Shown: positions 1-5,687 of the stretch, piece by piece
Layout of the letters: each line of letters opens with the position of its first letter
How positions within the stretch are numbered: position 1 is the stretch's first letter
From: Clostridia bacterium
GTDB taxonomy: Bacteria; Bacillota_A; Clostridia; Oscillospirales; CAG-382
Assembly (NCBI GenBank): GCA_017614095.1
Contig: JAGACN010000073.1
Location: 1 to 7,992, forward strand
Direction: 5' to 3'
Length of the DNA: 7,992 nucleotides
Program-made: the position numbers and the translations under genes
Notes under the pieces: generated by a model
Seen by the model: the letters and a program-made list of their open reading frames with translations, nothing else
Databases searched by the model: none
Told to the model about the DNA's origin: nothing

Positions 1-640
1 AGGCAAAGCCGACTTCCTTTCCGTTTAACAGGGCGGTGATCCGGACCTGTTTCGTTCCTTCGCCGGCCAGCCGGACAGACGTGCGCAGCGTTCCGGTCTC
101 CGCGTCCGGGACCAGATGCAGGTCCTCCACGTGGACGGCCGGGACCGTTTCCATCCAGACTGTCTGCCAGATGCCCGTGCTGCGGGTATAGAAGCAGCTG
201 AAGGATTCCTTCTTGTGGCACTGTTTTCCGCTCGGCTGGAGCGGATTCCGCGCGTCGCCTTCGCAGCGGACTTCCAGCAGGACGTCCGCGCCGGGCGCCG
301 CGACGTCCGTAATGTCCGCGGTGAAGGGGGTGTAGCCGCCTTCGTGTACGCAGACGATCCTGCCGTCGATCCGGACTTCCGTACGGTAGAATGCGGCTTC
401 GAAATGCAAAAGCAGCCGTTCGCCGTCCGACCGGGTTGGAACGGACAGCGTTTTGCGGTACCGGCAGACGCCGATGAAATCCCTGTGTTCGATCCCGCTC
501 AGTTTCGATTCCGGGCAGAAGGGGATCTGGATGGTCCGGTCGAACGGTCCGTCGTCTCCGAACGCAAACGACCAGGGCCCGTTCAGGCAGATCCAGTTGT
601 CCCGCACCAGTTCGGGACGGGGATATTCGTTACGCATCAT
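1..640 (-). CDS. Glycoside hydrolase family 2 protein, N-terminal part (runs off left edge)
   Basis: This is the first 213 residues of a family 2 glycoside hydrolase, the group of beta-galactosidases, beta-glucuronidases and beta-mannosidases that cleave terminal beta-linked sugars. The start MMRNEYPRPELVRDNW and the following LNGPWSFAF match the sugar-binding (jelly-roll) domain of the family, which here spans about residues 8-170. The GKQCHKKES...TGIWQTVWME stretch near residues 138-165 is a strong family signature. The last 40 residues begin the immunoglobulin-like sandwich. The catalytic TIM barrel and its two glutamates lie outside the window, so the sugar specificity cannot be read. No signal peptide is seen, so it is probably cytoplasmic. 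I chose the first of two tandem ATGs (640) because GGAGG at 650-654 lies 9 bases upstream, against 12 for the ATG at 637. The start overlaps the end of the preceding 62-residue gene by 11 bases, which points to translational coupling. Confidence 0.9.
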   Translation of the reverse strand, partial: MMRNEYPRPELVRDNWICLNGPWSFAFGDDGPFDRTIQIPFCPESKLSGIEHRDFIGVCRYRKTLSVPTRSDGERLLLHFEAAFYRTEVRIDGRIVCVHEGGYTPFTADITDVAAPGADVLLEVRCEGDARNPLQPSGKQCHKKESFSCFYTRSTGIWQTVWMETVPAVHVEDLHLVPDAETGTLRTSVRLAGEGTKQVRITALLNGKEVGFA

Positions 641-818
641 CGCTTACGACCTCCAGTTGATTCAGCATGCGCTGCAGGGCACAGTCCCATTCTTTCGCAA
701 GATCCACGACCTTGTCGATGTCGAAGGGCGTTTCCATCAGTTTCCTGTATTCTTCCGGGGACAACCGCTGCTGCCATTCGGGTTCGTATTCTTTCTTGAC
801 GGTATACAGTCTGGACAT
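630..818 (-). CDS. Small hypothetical protein, 62 residues, between copA and the GH2 gene
   Basis: I do not recognise this protein. It is 62 residues, starts MSRLYTVKKEYEPEWQQRL and ends LEVVSDDA. It is soluble and charged, has no membrane segment or signal peptide, and is probably mostly helical (LSPEEYRKLME and VVDLAKEWDCALQRMLNQLE look amphipathic). There is one cysteine (residue 46) and no histidine or CXXC, so it is not an obvious copper-binding protein. The gene looks real because of its signals. GAGG at 825-828 sits 6 bases before the ATG and overlaps the copA stop codon, the gap to copA is only 8 bases, and its own 3' end carries the ribosome binding site and start of the GH2 gene. 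The same frame stays open upstream inside copA, but codon choice there reads as arginine-rich shadow, so the start at 818 is preferred. It could be a small helper of either neighbour; no function is assigned. Confidence 0.75.
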   Translation of the reverse strand: MSRLYTVKKEYEPEWQQRLSPEEYRKLMETPFDIDKVVDLAKEWDCALQRMLNQLEVVSDDA

Positions 819-826
819 GGCTTTCC

Positions 827-1045
827 TCACTCCGCGCCGTCGATGCCGGTGACGTCGTATCCCTGGTCCGTGACGGCTTTCCGGAGCGTTTCGTCGGAAA
901 CGGTCGGAAGGGCGGTCACTTCGGCGGTGCCGGTCAGATGGCTGACGTCGGCGGACGTGACGCCGGGGACGGATTCCAGCGCCTTCTTGACGCGGGCTTC
1001 GCAATGGGCACACATCATGCCCTCCACGTGCAGTGTTTTCTTCAT
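827..1045 (-). CDS. Possible internal translation product: free CopZ-like copper chaperone
   Basis: Codon 750 of copA is an ATG that begins a complete 72-residue HMA domain, MKKTLHVEGMMCAHCEARVK and onward. This is exactly where and how stand-alone CopZ chaperones of Firmicutes begin. A good ribosome binding site, GGGAGG at 1058-1063, lies 12 bases upstream within the linker codons. A free chaperone carrying Cu(I) to the ATPase could therefore be made from the same message as the full-length protein. The domain and the signal are seen in the sequence; use of the internal start is inference. The alternative is that the domain works only as a fused C-terminal metal-binding domain, as found in other clostridial copper ATPases. 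Confidence 0.45.
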   Translation of the reverse strand: MKKTLHVEGMMCAHCEARVKKALESVPGVTSADVSHLTGTAEVTALPTVSDETLRKAVTDQGYDVTGIDGAE

Positions 1046-3292
1046 GGCTTTTTGTTTCCTCCCGGATGCTTTGGTATGTTTTTTGTTTGTTTTTTTGCGG
1101 TCGTGCGAATCGTCGTAGACGCGGACGCGGTTCAGGCGGAGCGCGTTCATGACGACGCAGAAACTGGACAGGCTCATGGCGAGCGCGCCGAACATCGGAT
1201 GCAGCTCCCACCCGAACAGCGGGATCCAGACGCCTGCGGCGAGCGGGATGCACAGGACGTTGTAGAAGAAGGCCCAGAACAGGTTTTCCCGGATATTGGT
1301 CAATACGCGGCGGCCCAGCCGTACCGCGGCGGGAATGTCTTTCAGTTCGTTCTTGATCAGTACGACGTGCGCGGCGTCGATGGCGACGTCCGTTCCGGCT
1401 CCGATGGCGATGCCGAGGTCCGCCACGGTCAGTGCCGGCGCGTCGTTGATGCCGTCTCCGACCATCGCGATCAGCGTGTCGCCGCGTTCGGCTTTCAGAA
1501 CGCCCGCTTTGTCGTTCGGCTTCAGTTCCGCGTATACCGCGTCCGCTCCGACCTGCCCGGCGATGGCTTCGGCCGTGCGCGGATTGTCTCCCGTCAGCAT
1601 GAGAACGCGGATGCCCATGTTCTTCAGCTGCCCGACGGTTTCTTTCGCGTCTGCTTTGACGGCGTCCGCCAGCGCGACCGTTCCGATGAATGCGCCGTCT
1701 TCCCAGAAGAACAGCGGCGTTTTGCCGGATCCGGACAGCGCGTCCGCCTGCGCGGCGGCTTCCGCGGGGATCGCCGGACCGAAAGACACGTTTCCCGTCC
1801 GCACGTCATGGCCGCGGACGATGCCGCGGATGCCGTTGCCGGGATGGACCGAAAAATCCTCGCAGGGCAGCAGTTCCATGCCGCGGTCCTCGCCGGCGAG
1901 CACGATCGCTTTCGCCAGCGGGTGCTCGCTCTTTTTCTCCAGCACGTAGGCGGTCTGCAGCAGTTCCTCTTCCGTCCGGCCGGCGGCCGGCAGGATATCC
2001 GTGACGACGGGACGTCCGATGGTCAGCGTTCCGGTCTTGTCCAGCGCGACCGCGCCGATCCGTCCGGCCGTCTCGAGCGCGGCGGCGTCCTTGAACAGGA
2101 TGCCGTTCTTTGCGCCGACCCCGCTCCCGACCATGATGGCGACGGGCGTCGCCAGTCCGAGCGCGCAGGGGCAGCTGATGACCAGAACGGAGATGGCCCG
2201 CTCCATCGCGTAGCCGGTTTCGGCTCCGGTCAGCATCCACACGGCGAACGTGACGGCCGCGATGGCCAGGACGACGGGCACGAAAACGCCCGCGACCCGG
2301 TCGGCCGTTTTGGCGATCGGGGCTTTGGTGGCGGACGCGTCGCTCACCATCGCGATCACCTGCGACAGGGTGGTATCCTCGCCGACTTTGACCGCCTCGC
2401 AGACGGCGTAGCCGGATTTGCACAGGGTGGCGGCGGAGACGGGATCGCCCGGTCCCTTGTCCACCGGGATGCTCTCGCCCGTCAGCGCGGACTCGTCCGC
2501 GGACAGATGGCCCTCCAGGAGGACGCCGTCGGCCGGAAAGGCCGCGCCGGACCGGATGACGAACCGGTCTCCCTTGCGGATCTCGGAGGCGGGCACCGTT
2601 TCTTCGGTGCCGTCCCCGTTCAGGCGCACGGCGGTCTTGGGCGCAAGATCCAGCAGTCCGCGCAGCGCGCTGGTCGTTCTGCCTTTCGCTTTCGCTTCCA
2701 GGAATTTGCCCAGCGTGATGAGGGTCAGGATCATGCCGGCGGATTCGAAATAGGAATCGCCGCCGGCGAACAACGCATACAGGCTGTAGCCGAACGCTGC
2801 GGAGGCGCCCAGCGCGACCAGCGTGTCCATATTCGGCGCGAGCCGGAACAGTCCCTTCACGCCGTTGACGAAGAAGGCGCCGTTGATGATGCAGATGGCC
2901 AATGCCAGCACGGCTTCCGCGATCCCTTTCGCGAACGGATCGTGCAGGAAGTGCGGCAGGGGAAGGGAGATCATATGTCCCATGGAGATCCACATCAGCG
3001 GAAGCAGGAGGATCAAAGAGATCAGAAGTCTGCGCAGCAGGGCGGACGAGGCCTTGTCGTTTTTCAGATCCGCGCGTCCGGCCAGCACGGAGGCGTCGGC
3101 CGGGGAGGCACCGTATCCGGCGGCTTTTACGGCAGCGCAAACGGCGTCCGCTCCGGCCGTTCCCTCGACGGTCATGGAGTTCGTCAAGAGACTGACCGAA
3201 ACGTCCGAAACGCCGTCCACGCCGCGGACGGCCCGTTCAACGTGCGCCACGCAGGCGGCGCAGGACATTCCCGTTACCGAATACTTTGCCAT
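827..3292 (-). CDS. copA: Copper(I)-exporting P1B-type ATPase with N- and C-terminal HMA domains
   Basis: An 821-residue inner-membrane ATPase that exports Cu(I) at the cost of ATP. In order: an N-terminal HMA domain (GMSCAAC, cysteines 11 and 14); paired membrane helices from about residue 85; the actuator TGES at 271-274; the ion-path motif CPC at 374-376; the phosphorylation motif DKTGT with Asp418; SEHPLA at about 455-460; the hinge GDGINDAP at 612-619; then YN at 677-678 and MSLSS at 706-710 in the last helices. CPC plus YN plus MxxSS is the Cu(I) (P1B-1) set. After a Lys/Arg-rich linker of about 23 residues comes a second HMA domain (GMMCAHC, cysteines 761 and 764), which looks like a CopZ chaperone fused in frame. 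The start at 3292 gives the usual MAKYSVTGMSC beginning and has GGAGAGG at 3297-3303. A TTG at 3343 extends the frame but lies inside the predicted -10 box. Copper-responsive control through the leader dyad is inferred. Confidence 0.96.
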   Translation of the reverse strand: MAKYSVTGMSCAACVAHVERAVRGVDGVSDVSVSLLTNSMTVEGTAGADAVCAAVKAAGYGASPADASVLAGRADLKNDKASSALLRRLLISLILLLPLMWISMGHMISLPLPHFLHDPFAKGIAEAVLALAICIINGAFFVNGVKGLFRLAPNMDTLVALGASAAFGYSLYALFAGGDSYFESAGMILTLITLGKFLEAKAKGRTTSALRGLLDLAPKTAVRLNGDGTEETVPASEIRKGDRFVIRSGAAFPADGVLLEGHLSADESALTGESIPVDKGPGDPVSAATLCKSGYAVCEAVKVGEDTTLSQVIAMVSDASATKAPIAKTADRVAGVFVPVVLAIAAVTFAVWMLTGAETGYAMERAISVLVISCPCALGLATPVAIMVGSGVGAKNGILFKDAAALETAGRIGAVALDKTGTLTIGRPVVTDILPAAGRTEEELLQTAYVLEKKSEHPLAKAIVLAGEDRGMELLPCEDFSVHPGNGIRGIVRGHDVRTGNVSFGPAIPAEAAAQADALSGSGKTPLFFWEDGAFIGTVALADAVKADAKETVGQLKNMGIRVLMLTGDNPRTAEAIAGQVGADAVYAELKPNDKAGVLKAERGDTLIAMVGDGINDAPALTVADLGIAIGAGTDVAIDAAHVVLIKNELKDIPAAVRLGRRVLTNIRENLFWAFFYNVLCIPLAAGVWIPLFGWELHPMFGALAMSLSSFCVVMNALRLNRVRVYDDSHDRKKTNKKHTKASGRKQKAMKKTLHVEGMMCAHCEARVKKALESVPGVTSADVSHLTGTAEVTALPTVSDETLRKAVTDQGYDVTGIDGAE

Positions 3293-3317
3293 CGTTCCTC
3301 TCCGAAAAAAAGTGCTT

Positions 3318-3333
3318 GGACGATCCATCGTCC
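3318..3333. promoter_or_regulatory. Perfect dyad in the copA leader: candidate operator or RNA hairpin
   Basis: GGACGATCCATCGTCC has 7-base perfect inverted arms around a 2-base centre. It starts about two bases after the predicted copA transcription start and ends 25 bases before the copA ATG. As DNA this is a classic place for a repressor to block a promoter. As RNA it could form a 6-base-pair stem with a 4-base loop, followed 6 bases later by seven U residues (3305-3311), which is too far for a normal terminator. It does not match the CopY box (TACANNTGTA) and I do not recognise it as a CsoR or CueR site. No regulator gene is in the window. Confidence 0.5.
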
Positions 3334-3341
3334 TTATCTCC

Positions 3342-3370
3342 AATATATGCTAAAAAAAGTATAAAAGCAA
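3342..3370 (-). promoter_or_regulatory. Predicted sigma-A promoter of copA
   Basis: On the minus strand TTGCTT (3365-3370) and TATATT (3342-3347) are separated by exactly 17 bases. The -10 box matches five of six consensus bases and the -35 box four of six. Transcription would start near 3335, giving a leader of about 43 bases that contains the 3318-3333 dyad. The normal 17-base spacer argues against a MerR-type (CueR-like) activator, which usually needs a 19-20 base spacer. Confidence 0.6.
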
Positions 3371-3385
3371 TACCTTCTTCCAACA

Positions 3386-3414
3386 TTGACAGAACGTTTT
3401 CCGCGTGGTATGAT
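3386..3414 (+). promoter_or_regulatory. Consensus sigma-A promoter of the TerB-mtnN-DUF4434-FAD unit
   Basis: TTGACA (3386-3391), a 17-base spacer and TATGAT (3409-3414) make a near-perfect vegetative promoter. Transcription would start near 3421, giving a 5' leader of about 40 purine-rich bases before the ATG at 3460. Its -35 box lies 15 bases from the -35 box of the opposing copA promoter, so one bound protein could affect both. Confidence 0.8.
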
Positions 3415-3459
3415 GAAAGAGGAAAGAAAAGAAGAAAACAGCCGAAAGGAAGCTGTATC

Positions 3460-3912
3460 ATGTTTGATCTTGAAGCGATCTGCACCGAAGTGGAAAAAAC
3501 CGACCCCGTAACATACGCCCGTCTGATCGAGGAAAAGCGCGAAAGCGTTCTTGCCGGCATCACCGCCATCGTCGGCGACGCCGAAGAAGCGTCCACCATG
3601 CTCACGATGCTCGTGTTCGGAGCCGTGCTCAGCGACGGCAAATTCGACGAAAAGGAATTCGGGCTGGTGAAGCCGCTGATCGAAGAGATCTGCGAGGAGG
3701 AACTGACCTACGAAGAGGCGCTCGAATTCATGACCGCGATCAAGGCGGAGCGGAAGAGCACCAACCCGCTGCTCGTCGCGCTCGTCGAGATGTTCGGCCT
3801 CGCGTCCGACGAGCTGAAGACCGATACCGTGATGCTCTGCCTGCTGGTCTGCGCGGCGGACGGCAAGATCACCAAACGGGAAAAGAACTGGCTCGCCAAA
3901 CTGATCGGCTGA
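3460..3912 (+). CDS. TerB-like domain protein
   Basis: A 150-residue acidic, all-helical, soluble protein. Two copies of a D-G-x-hydrophobic-x-x-x-E pattern are visible: SDGKFDEKE (Asp59, Gly60, Glu66) and AADGKITKRE (Asp134, Gly135, Glu141). This pattern is typical of the TerB/DjlA-N (tellurite resistance TerB-like) fold, whose acidic residues can bind metal. There is no J domain and no membrane segment, so it is a stand-alone domain; the first 45 residues are a less clear helical lead-in. The start at 3460 has AAGGAAG at 3446-3452, 7 bases upstream, and follows a strong promoter. It is transcribed away from copA, so a metal- or envelope-stress role is tempting, but TerB-like proteins are common outside tellurite operons and no other ter gene is present. 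The family call is fairly firm and the function is open. Confidence 0.75.
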   Translation: MFDLEAICTEVEKTDPVTYARLIEEKRESVLAGITAIVGDAEEASTMLTMLVFGAVLSDGKFDEKEFGLVKPLIEEICEEELTYEEALEFMTAIKAERKSTNPLLVALVEMFGLASDELKTDTVMLCLLVCAADGKITKREKNWLAKLIG

Positions 3913-3943
3913 CGAGAAGGAATCGGAAAGCACGGAAAGGAAA

Positions 3944-3963
3944 GGCGGCCTGTTTGAGCCGCC
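3944..3963 (+). other. GC-rich hairpin just upstream of mtnN
   Basis: GGCGGC (3944-3949) and GCCGCC (3958-3963) form a perfect 6-base-pair stem with an 8-base loop between the TerB-like gene and mtnN. No T-run follows on the plus strand, so it is not a standard intrinsic terminator. It sits between the purine-rich ribosome binding site GGAAAGGAAAGG (3934-3945) and the mtnN start, and may shape translation or mark a decayed terminator. Confidence 0.5.
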
Positions 3964-3975
3964 GTGCAAACGGAA

Positions 3976-4662
3976 ATGATTGGAATTATCGGCGCGATGC
4001 GCCTGGAAGTGACGGAGATCCGGGCCATGCTGACCGACCCGTCGGAAGAGACGGTCGGCGGGATCCGGTTTACGAAGGGATATCTGGGTGCGGAGGAGGC
4101 GGTCGTCGCCGTCTGCGGCATCGGAAAGGTCTTCGCGGCCGTCTGCGCGCAGACGATGATCCTGAACTATCACCCGGACCGGATCCTGAACGTCGGCGTC
4201 GCGGGTTCGCTGGATCCCGACTTGAAGGTCTGCGACCTGGTCGTCGCGGAGTCCGCCGTCCAGCACGATATGGACACCTCGCCGCTCGGAGACCCGAAGG
4301 GCATGCTGTCCGGACTGGATCTCGTTTACCTGCCCTGCGACGGGCCGTTCGCGGCGCGCATCCGTGAAGCCGCGCTTGCCTGCGGACTGCACGTGAAATC
4401 CGGCATCGTCGCGTCCGGCGACCAGTTCGTCGCGCTGCCGGAACGCAAAAAGGAGATCCGTGAGCAGTTCGGCGCGTCCGCGTGCGAAATGGAAGGCGCC
4501 GCCATCGGTCAGGTCTGCTGCTGGCACCGCGTTCCCTTCTGCATCGTCCGGGCGATCTCGGACGGCGCGGACGGAGACGGAAGCATGGACTACGTCACCT
4601 TCTGCGGAGAGGCCGCGAAGAACACGTCGGCGGTCGTCCGCAAACTGTTCGCCATCGATTAG
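3976..4662 (+). CDS. mtnN: 5'-methylthioadenosine/S-adenosylhomocysteine nucleosidase
   Basis: This enzyme hydrolyses the adenine-ribose bond of methylthioadenosine and S-adenosylhomocysteine in the cytoplasm. It clears inhibitory by-products of methylation and polyamine synthesis and feeds methionine salvage and, where LuxS is present, AI-2 formation. At 228 residues it has the usual length. It begins MIGIIGAMRLEV, as the family does. The catalytic set is intact by alignment from memory to the E. coli enzyme: Glu11 (E. coli Glu12), Glu173 in CEMEG (Glu174) and Asp196 in RAISDGAD (Asp197). The nucleoside-phosphorylase-fold glycine motif NVGVAGSL is at 72-79. I chose the ATG at 3976 because the product then starts like the family; a GTG at 3964 adds four residues. 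Neither start has an ideally spaced ribosome binding site, the good one being separated from both by the hairpin at 3944-3963. It follows the TerB-like gene by 63 bases and is probably cotranscribed with it. Confidence 0.93.
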   Translation: MIGIIGAMRLEVTEIRAMLTDPSEETVGGIRFTKGYLGAEEAVVAVCGIGKVFAAVCAQTMILNYHPDRILNVGVAGSLDPDLKVCDLVVAESAVQHDMDTSPLGDPKGMLSGLDLVYLPCDGPFAARIREAALACGLHVKSGIVASGDQFVALPERKKEIREQFGASACEMEGAAIGQVCCWHRVPFCIVRAISDGADGDGSMDYVTFCGEAAKNTSAVVRKLFAID

Positions 4663-4718
4663 GGCGGACCGAACGGAAAACGGAAAAGAAAAAGAACGAT
4701 AGAGTGGAGGATCGGATC

Positions 4719-5687
4719 ATGCAGAAACCGATTACCGGAACCTGGTTTGAATTCTGGCATCATCATTTGCCGGAAGGGAAGTACTGGAACCCCATCTGCC
4801 GCCGTTTCACGGACGAGCAGTGGGAAGCGAAAGTGGACGAGATCGCCTCGGTCGGAATGAAGTACATCGTTCTGATGGATACCGCAATCGGCTACGACAC
4901 CTATTTCGAAAGCTATTTCGACACGGACATTTTCCCGTTTGCCGAGATGACCTGCAAGGACCCCATCGGCGCTCTGCTGCGCGCGGCGGACCGCAACGGG
5001 ATCAAAGTGTTCGTTTCCTGCGGCTTCTACGGCATCTGGACGCACACGCTCGAAAACATGACTTCTCCGGTCGTCACCGAGCGCGCGTTCCGCGCCATGA
5101 AGCAGGTTTACGAACGTTATGGTAACCACCCGTCCTTCTACGGATGGTATTATCCGGACGAGACCTGCATCGACGGGCACTTCCTTCCGGAGTTCATTGA
5201 TTATGTAAACCGCTACTCGGCCTACGCGCACGAGATCGCGCCCGGCACCAAGACGCTGATCGCGCCCTACGGCACGAATATCCTGGTCGCGGACGATCAG
5301 TATGTGGAACAGCTGAAACAGCTGGACGTGGACATCATCGCCTATCAGGACGAGATCGGCGTCCGCAAATCCACACCGGAAGACACCGCCGCCTACTACA
5401 AAGCGCTCCGCGCCGCGCACGACAAGGCCGGAAGAGCCGCTCTGTGGGCGGATATGGAAGCGTTCGAGTTCGAAGGGGACGTGTACAAGTCCGCGCTGAT
5501 CCCGGCGACCATAGAACGGCTGGAACGGCAGATCCAGTCCATCGCCCCGTATGTGGACGAGATCCTCATTTACCAGTATCAAGGCATGTTCAACAAGCCC
5601 GGCACCATCGCCTATTGCGGACATCCGGATTCCATCCGGTTCTATGAGGAACTTGCGGAACACAACCGCAAATACGGAAACGGATGA
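4719..5687 (+). CDS. DUF4434-like putative glycoside hydrolase (TIM-barrel protein)
   Basis: A 322-residue cytoplasmic protein without signal peptide. The opening ITGTWFEFWHH, the alternating strand-helix pattern (MKYIVLMDTA near 47-56, IKVFVSCGFYGIW near 95-107, SFYGWYYPDE at 139-148, VDIIAYQDEIGV at 204-215, ALWADMEAF at 241-249, EILIYQYQGM at 281-290) and the acidic residues at strand ends fit a TIM barrel of the DUF4434 type, a poorly characterised family related to glycoside hydrolases. Candidate catalytic or sugar-binding acids are Glu148, Asp211/Glu212 and Glu247, and aromatic residues are plentiful. The start at 4719 has GGAGG at 4706-4710, 8 bases upstream; the frame is open further back but that part overlaps mtnN. 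The last four bases overlap the next start (ATGA), implying coupled translation with the FAD dehydrogenase. The fold call is from pattern recognition; the substrate is unknown. Confidence 0.7.
   Translation: MQKPITGTWFEFWHHHLPEGKYWNPICRRFTDEQWEAKVDEIASVGMKYIVLMDTAIGYDTYFESYFDTDIFPFAEMTCKDPIGALLRAADRNGIKVFVSCGFYGIWTHTLENMTSPVVTERAFRAMKQVYERYGNHPSFYGWYYPDETCIDGHFLPEFIDYVNRYSAYAHEIAPGTKTLIAPYGTNILVADDQYVEQLKQLDVDIIAYQDEIGVRKSTPEDTAAYYKALRAAHDKAGRAALWADMEAFEFEGDVYKSALIPATIERLERQIQSIAPYVDEILIYQYQGMFNKPGTIAYCGHPDSIRFYEELAEHNRKYGNG

Noticed and set aside
116..799. Plus-strand frame opposite the GH2 fragment
   Set aside because: The minus strand here encodes clear GH2 motifs; the plus frame has none.
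819..1253. Upstream extension of the 62-residue gene, in the -1 frame of copA, and a possible -1 frameshift fusion of CopA to it
   Set aside because: The extension encodes Arg/His-rich low-complexity sequence. A -1 shift would add about 150 such residues before the small protein, and the only slip sites (C AAA AAA) are not ideal. A start at 818 with its own ribosome binding site is simpler.
1254..3140. Other long frames within copA, including an Arg-rich minus-strand frame at 1806-3140
   Set aside because: Off-frame reading of copA; composition is Arg/Gly-rich without domains, and no ribosome binding site supports them.
3318..3333. The dyad as a standard intrinsic terminator
   Set aside because: The T7 tract is 6 bases beyond the stem and the loop is only 2-4 bases, so it does not fit a normal terminator. 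It is kept as a candidate operator or weak RNA element.
3290..3343. Longer copA start at the TTG at 3343
   Set aside because: The TTG lies inside the predicted -10 box, and the added residues are not part of an HMA domain. The ATG at 3292 has a good ribosome binding site.
938..3364. Very long open frame (over 800 codons) on the plus strand opposite copA
   Set aside because: It is the antisense of a fully motif-supported copA. Its product is rich in Arg, Gly, Asp and Gln with no recognisable domain, as expected from a GC-rich antisense frame.
3334..4527. 397-codon minus-strand frame across the divergent promoters, TerB-like gene and mtnN
   Set aside because: It is antisense to two supported genes and to both promoters, and no domain is recognisable.
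4659..5663. 334-codon minus-strand frame opposite the DUF4434-like gene
   Set aside because: Antisense shadow with a hydrophobic/Arg-rich mix and no motif; the plus-strand gene has a clear ribosome binding site and barrel pattern.
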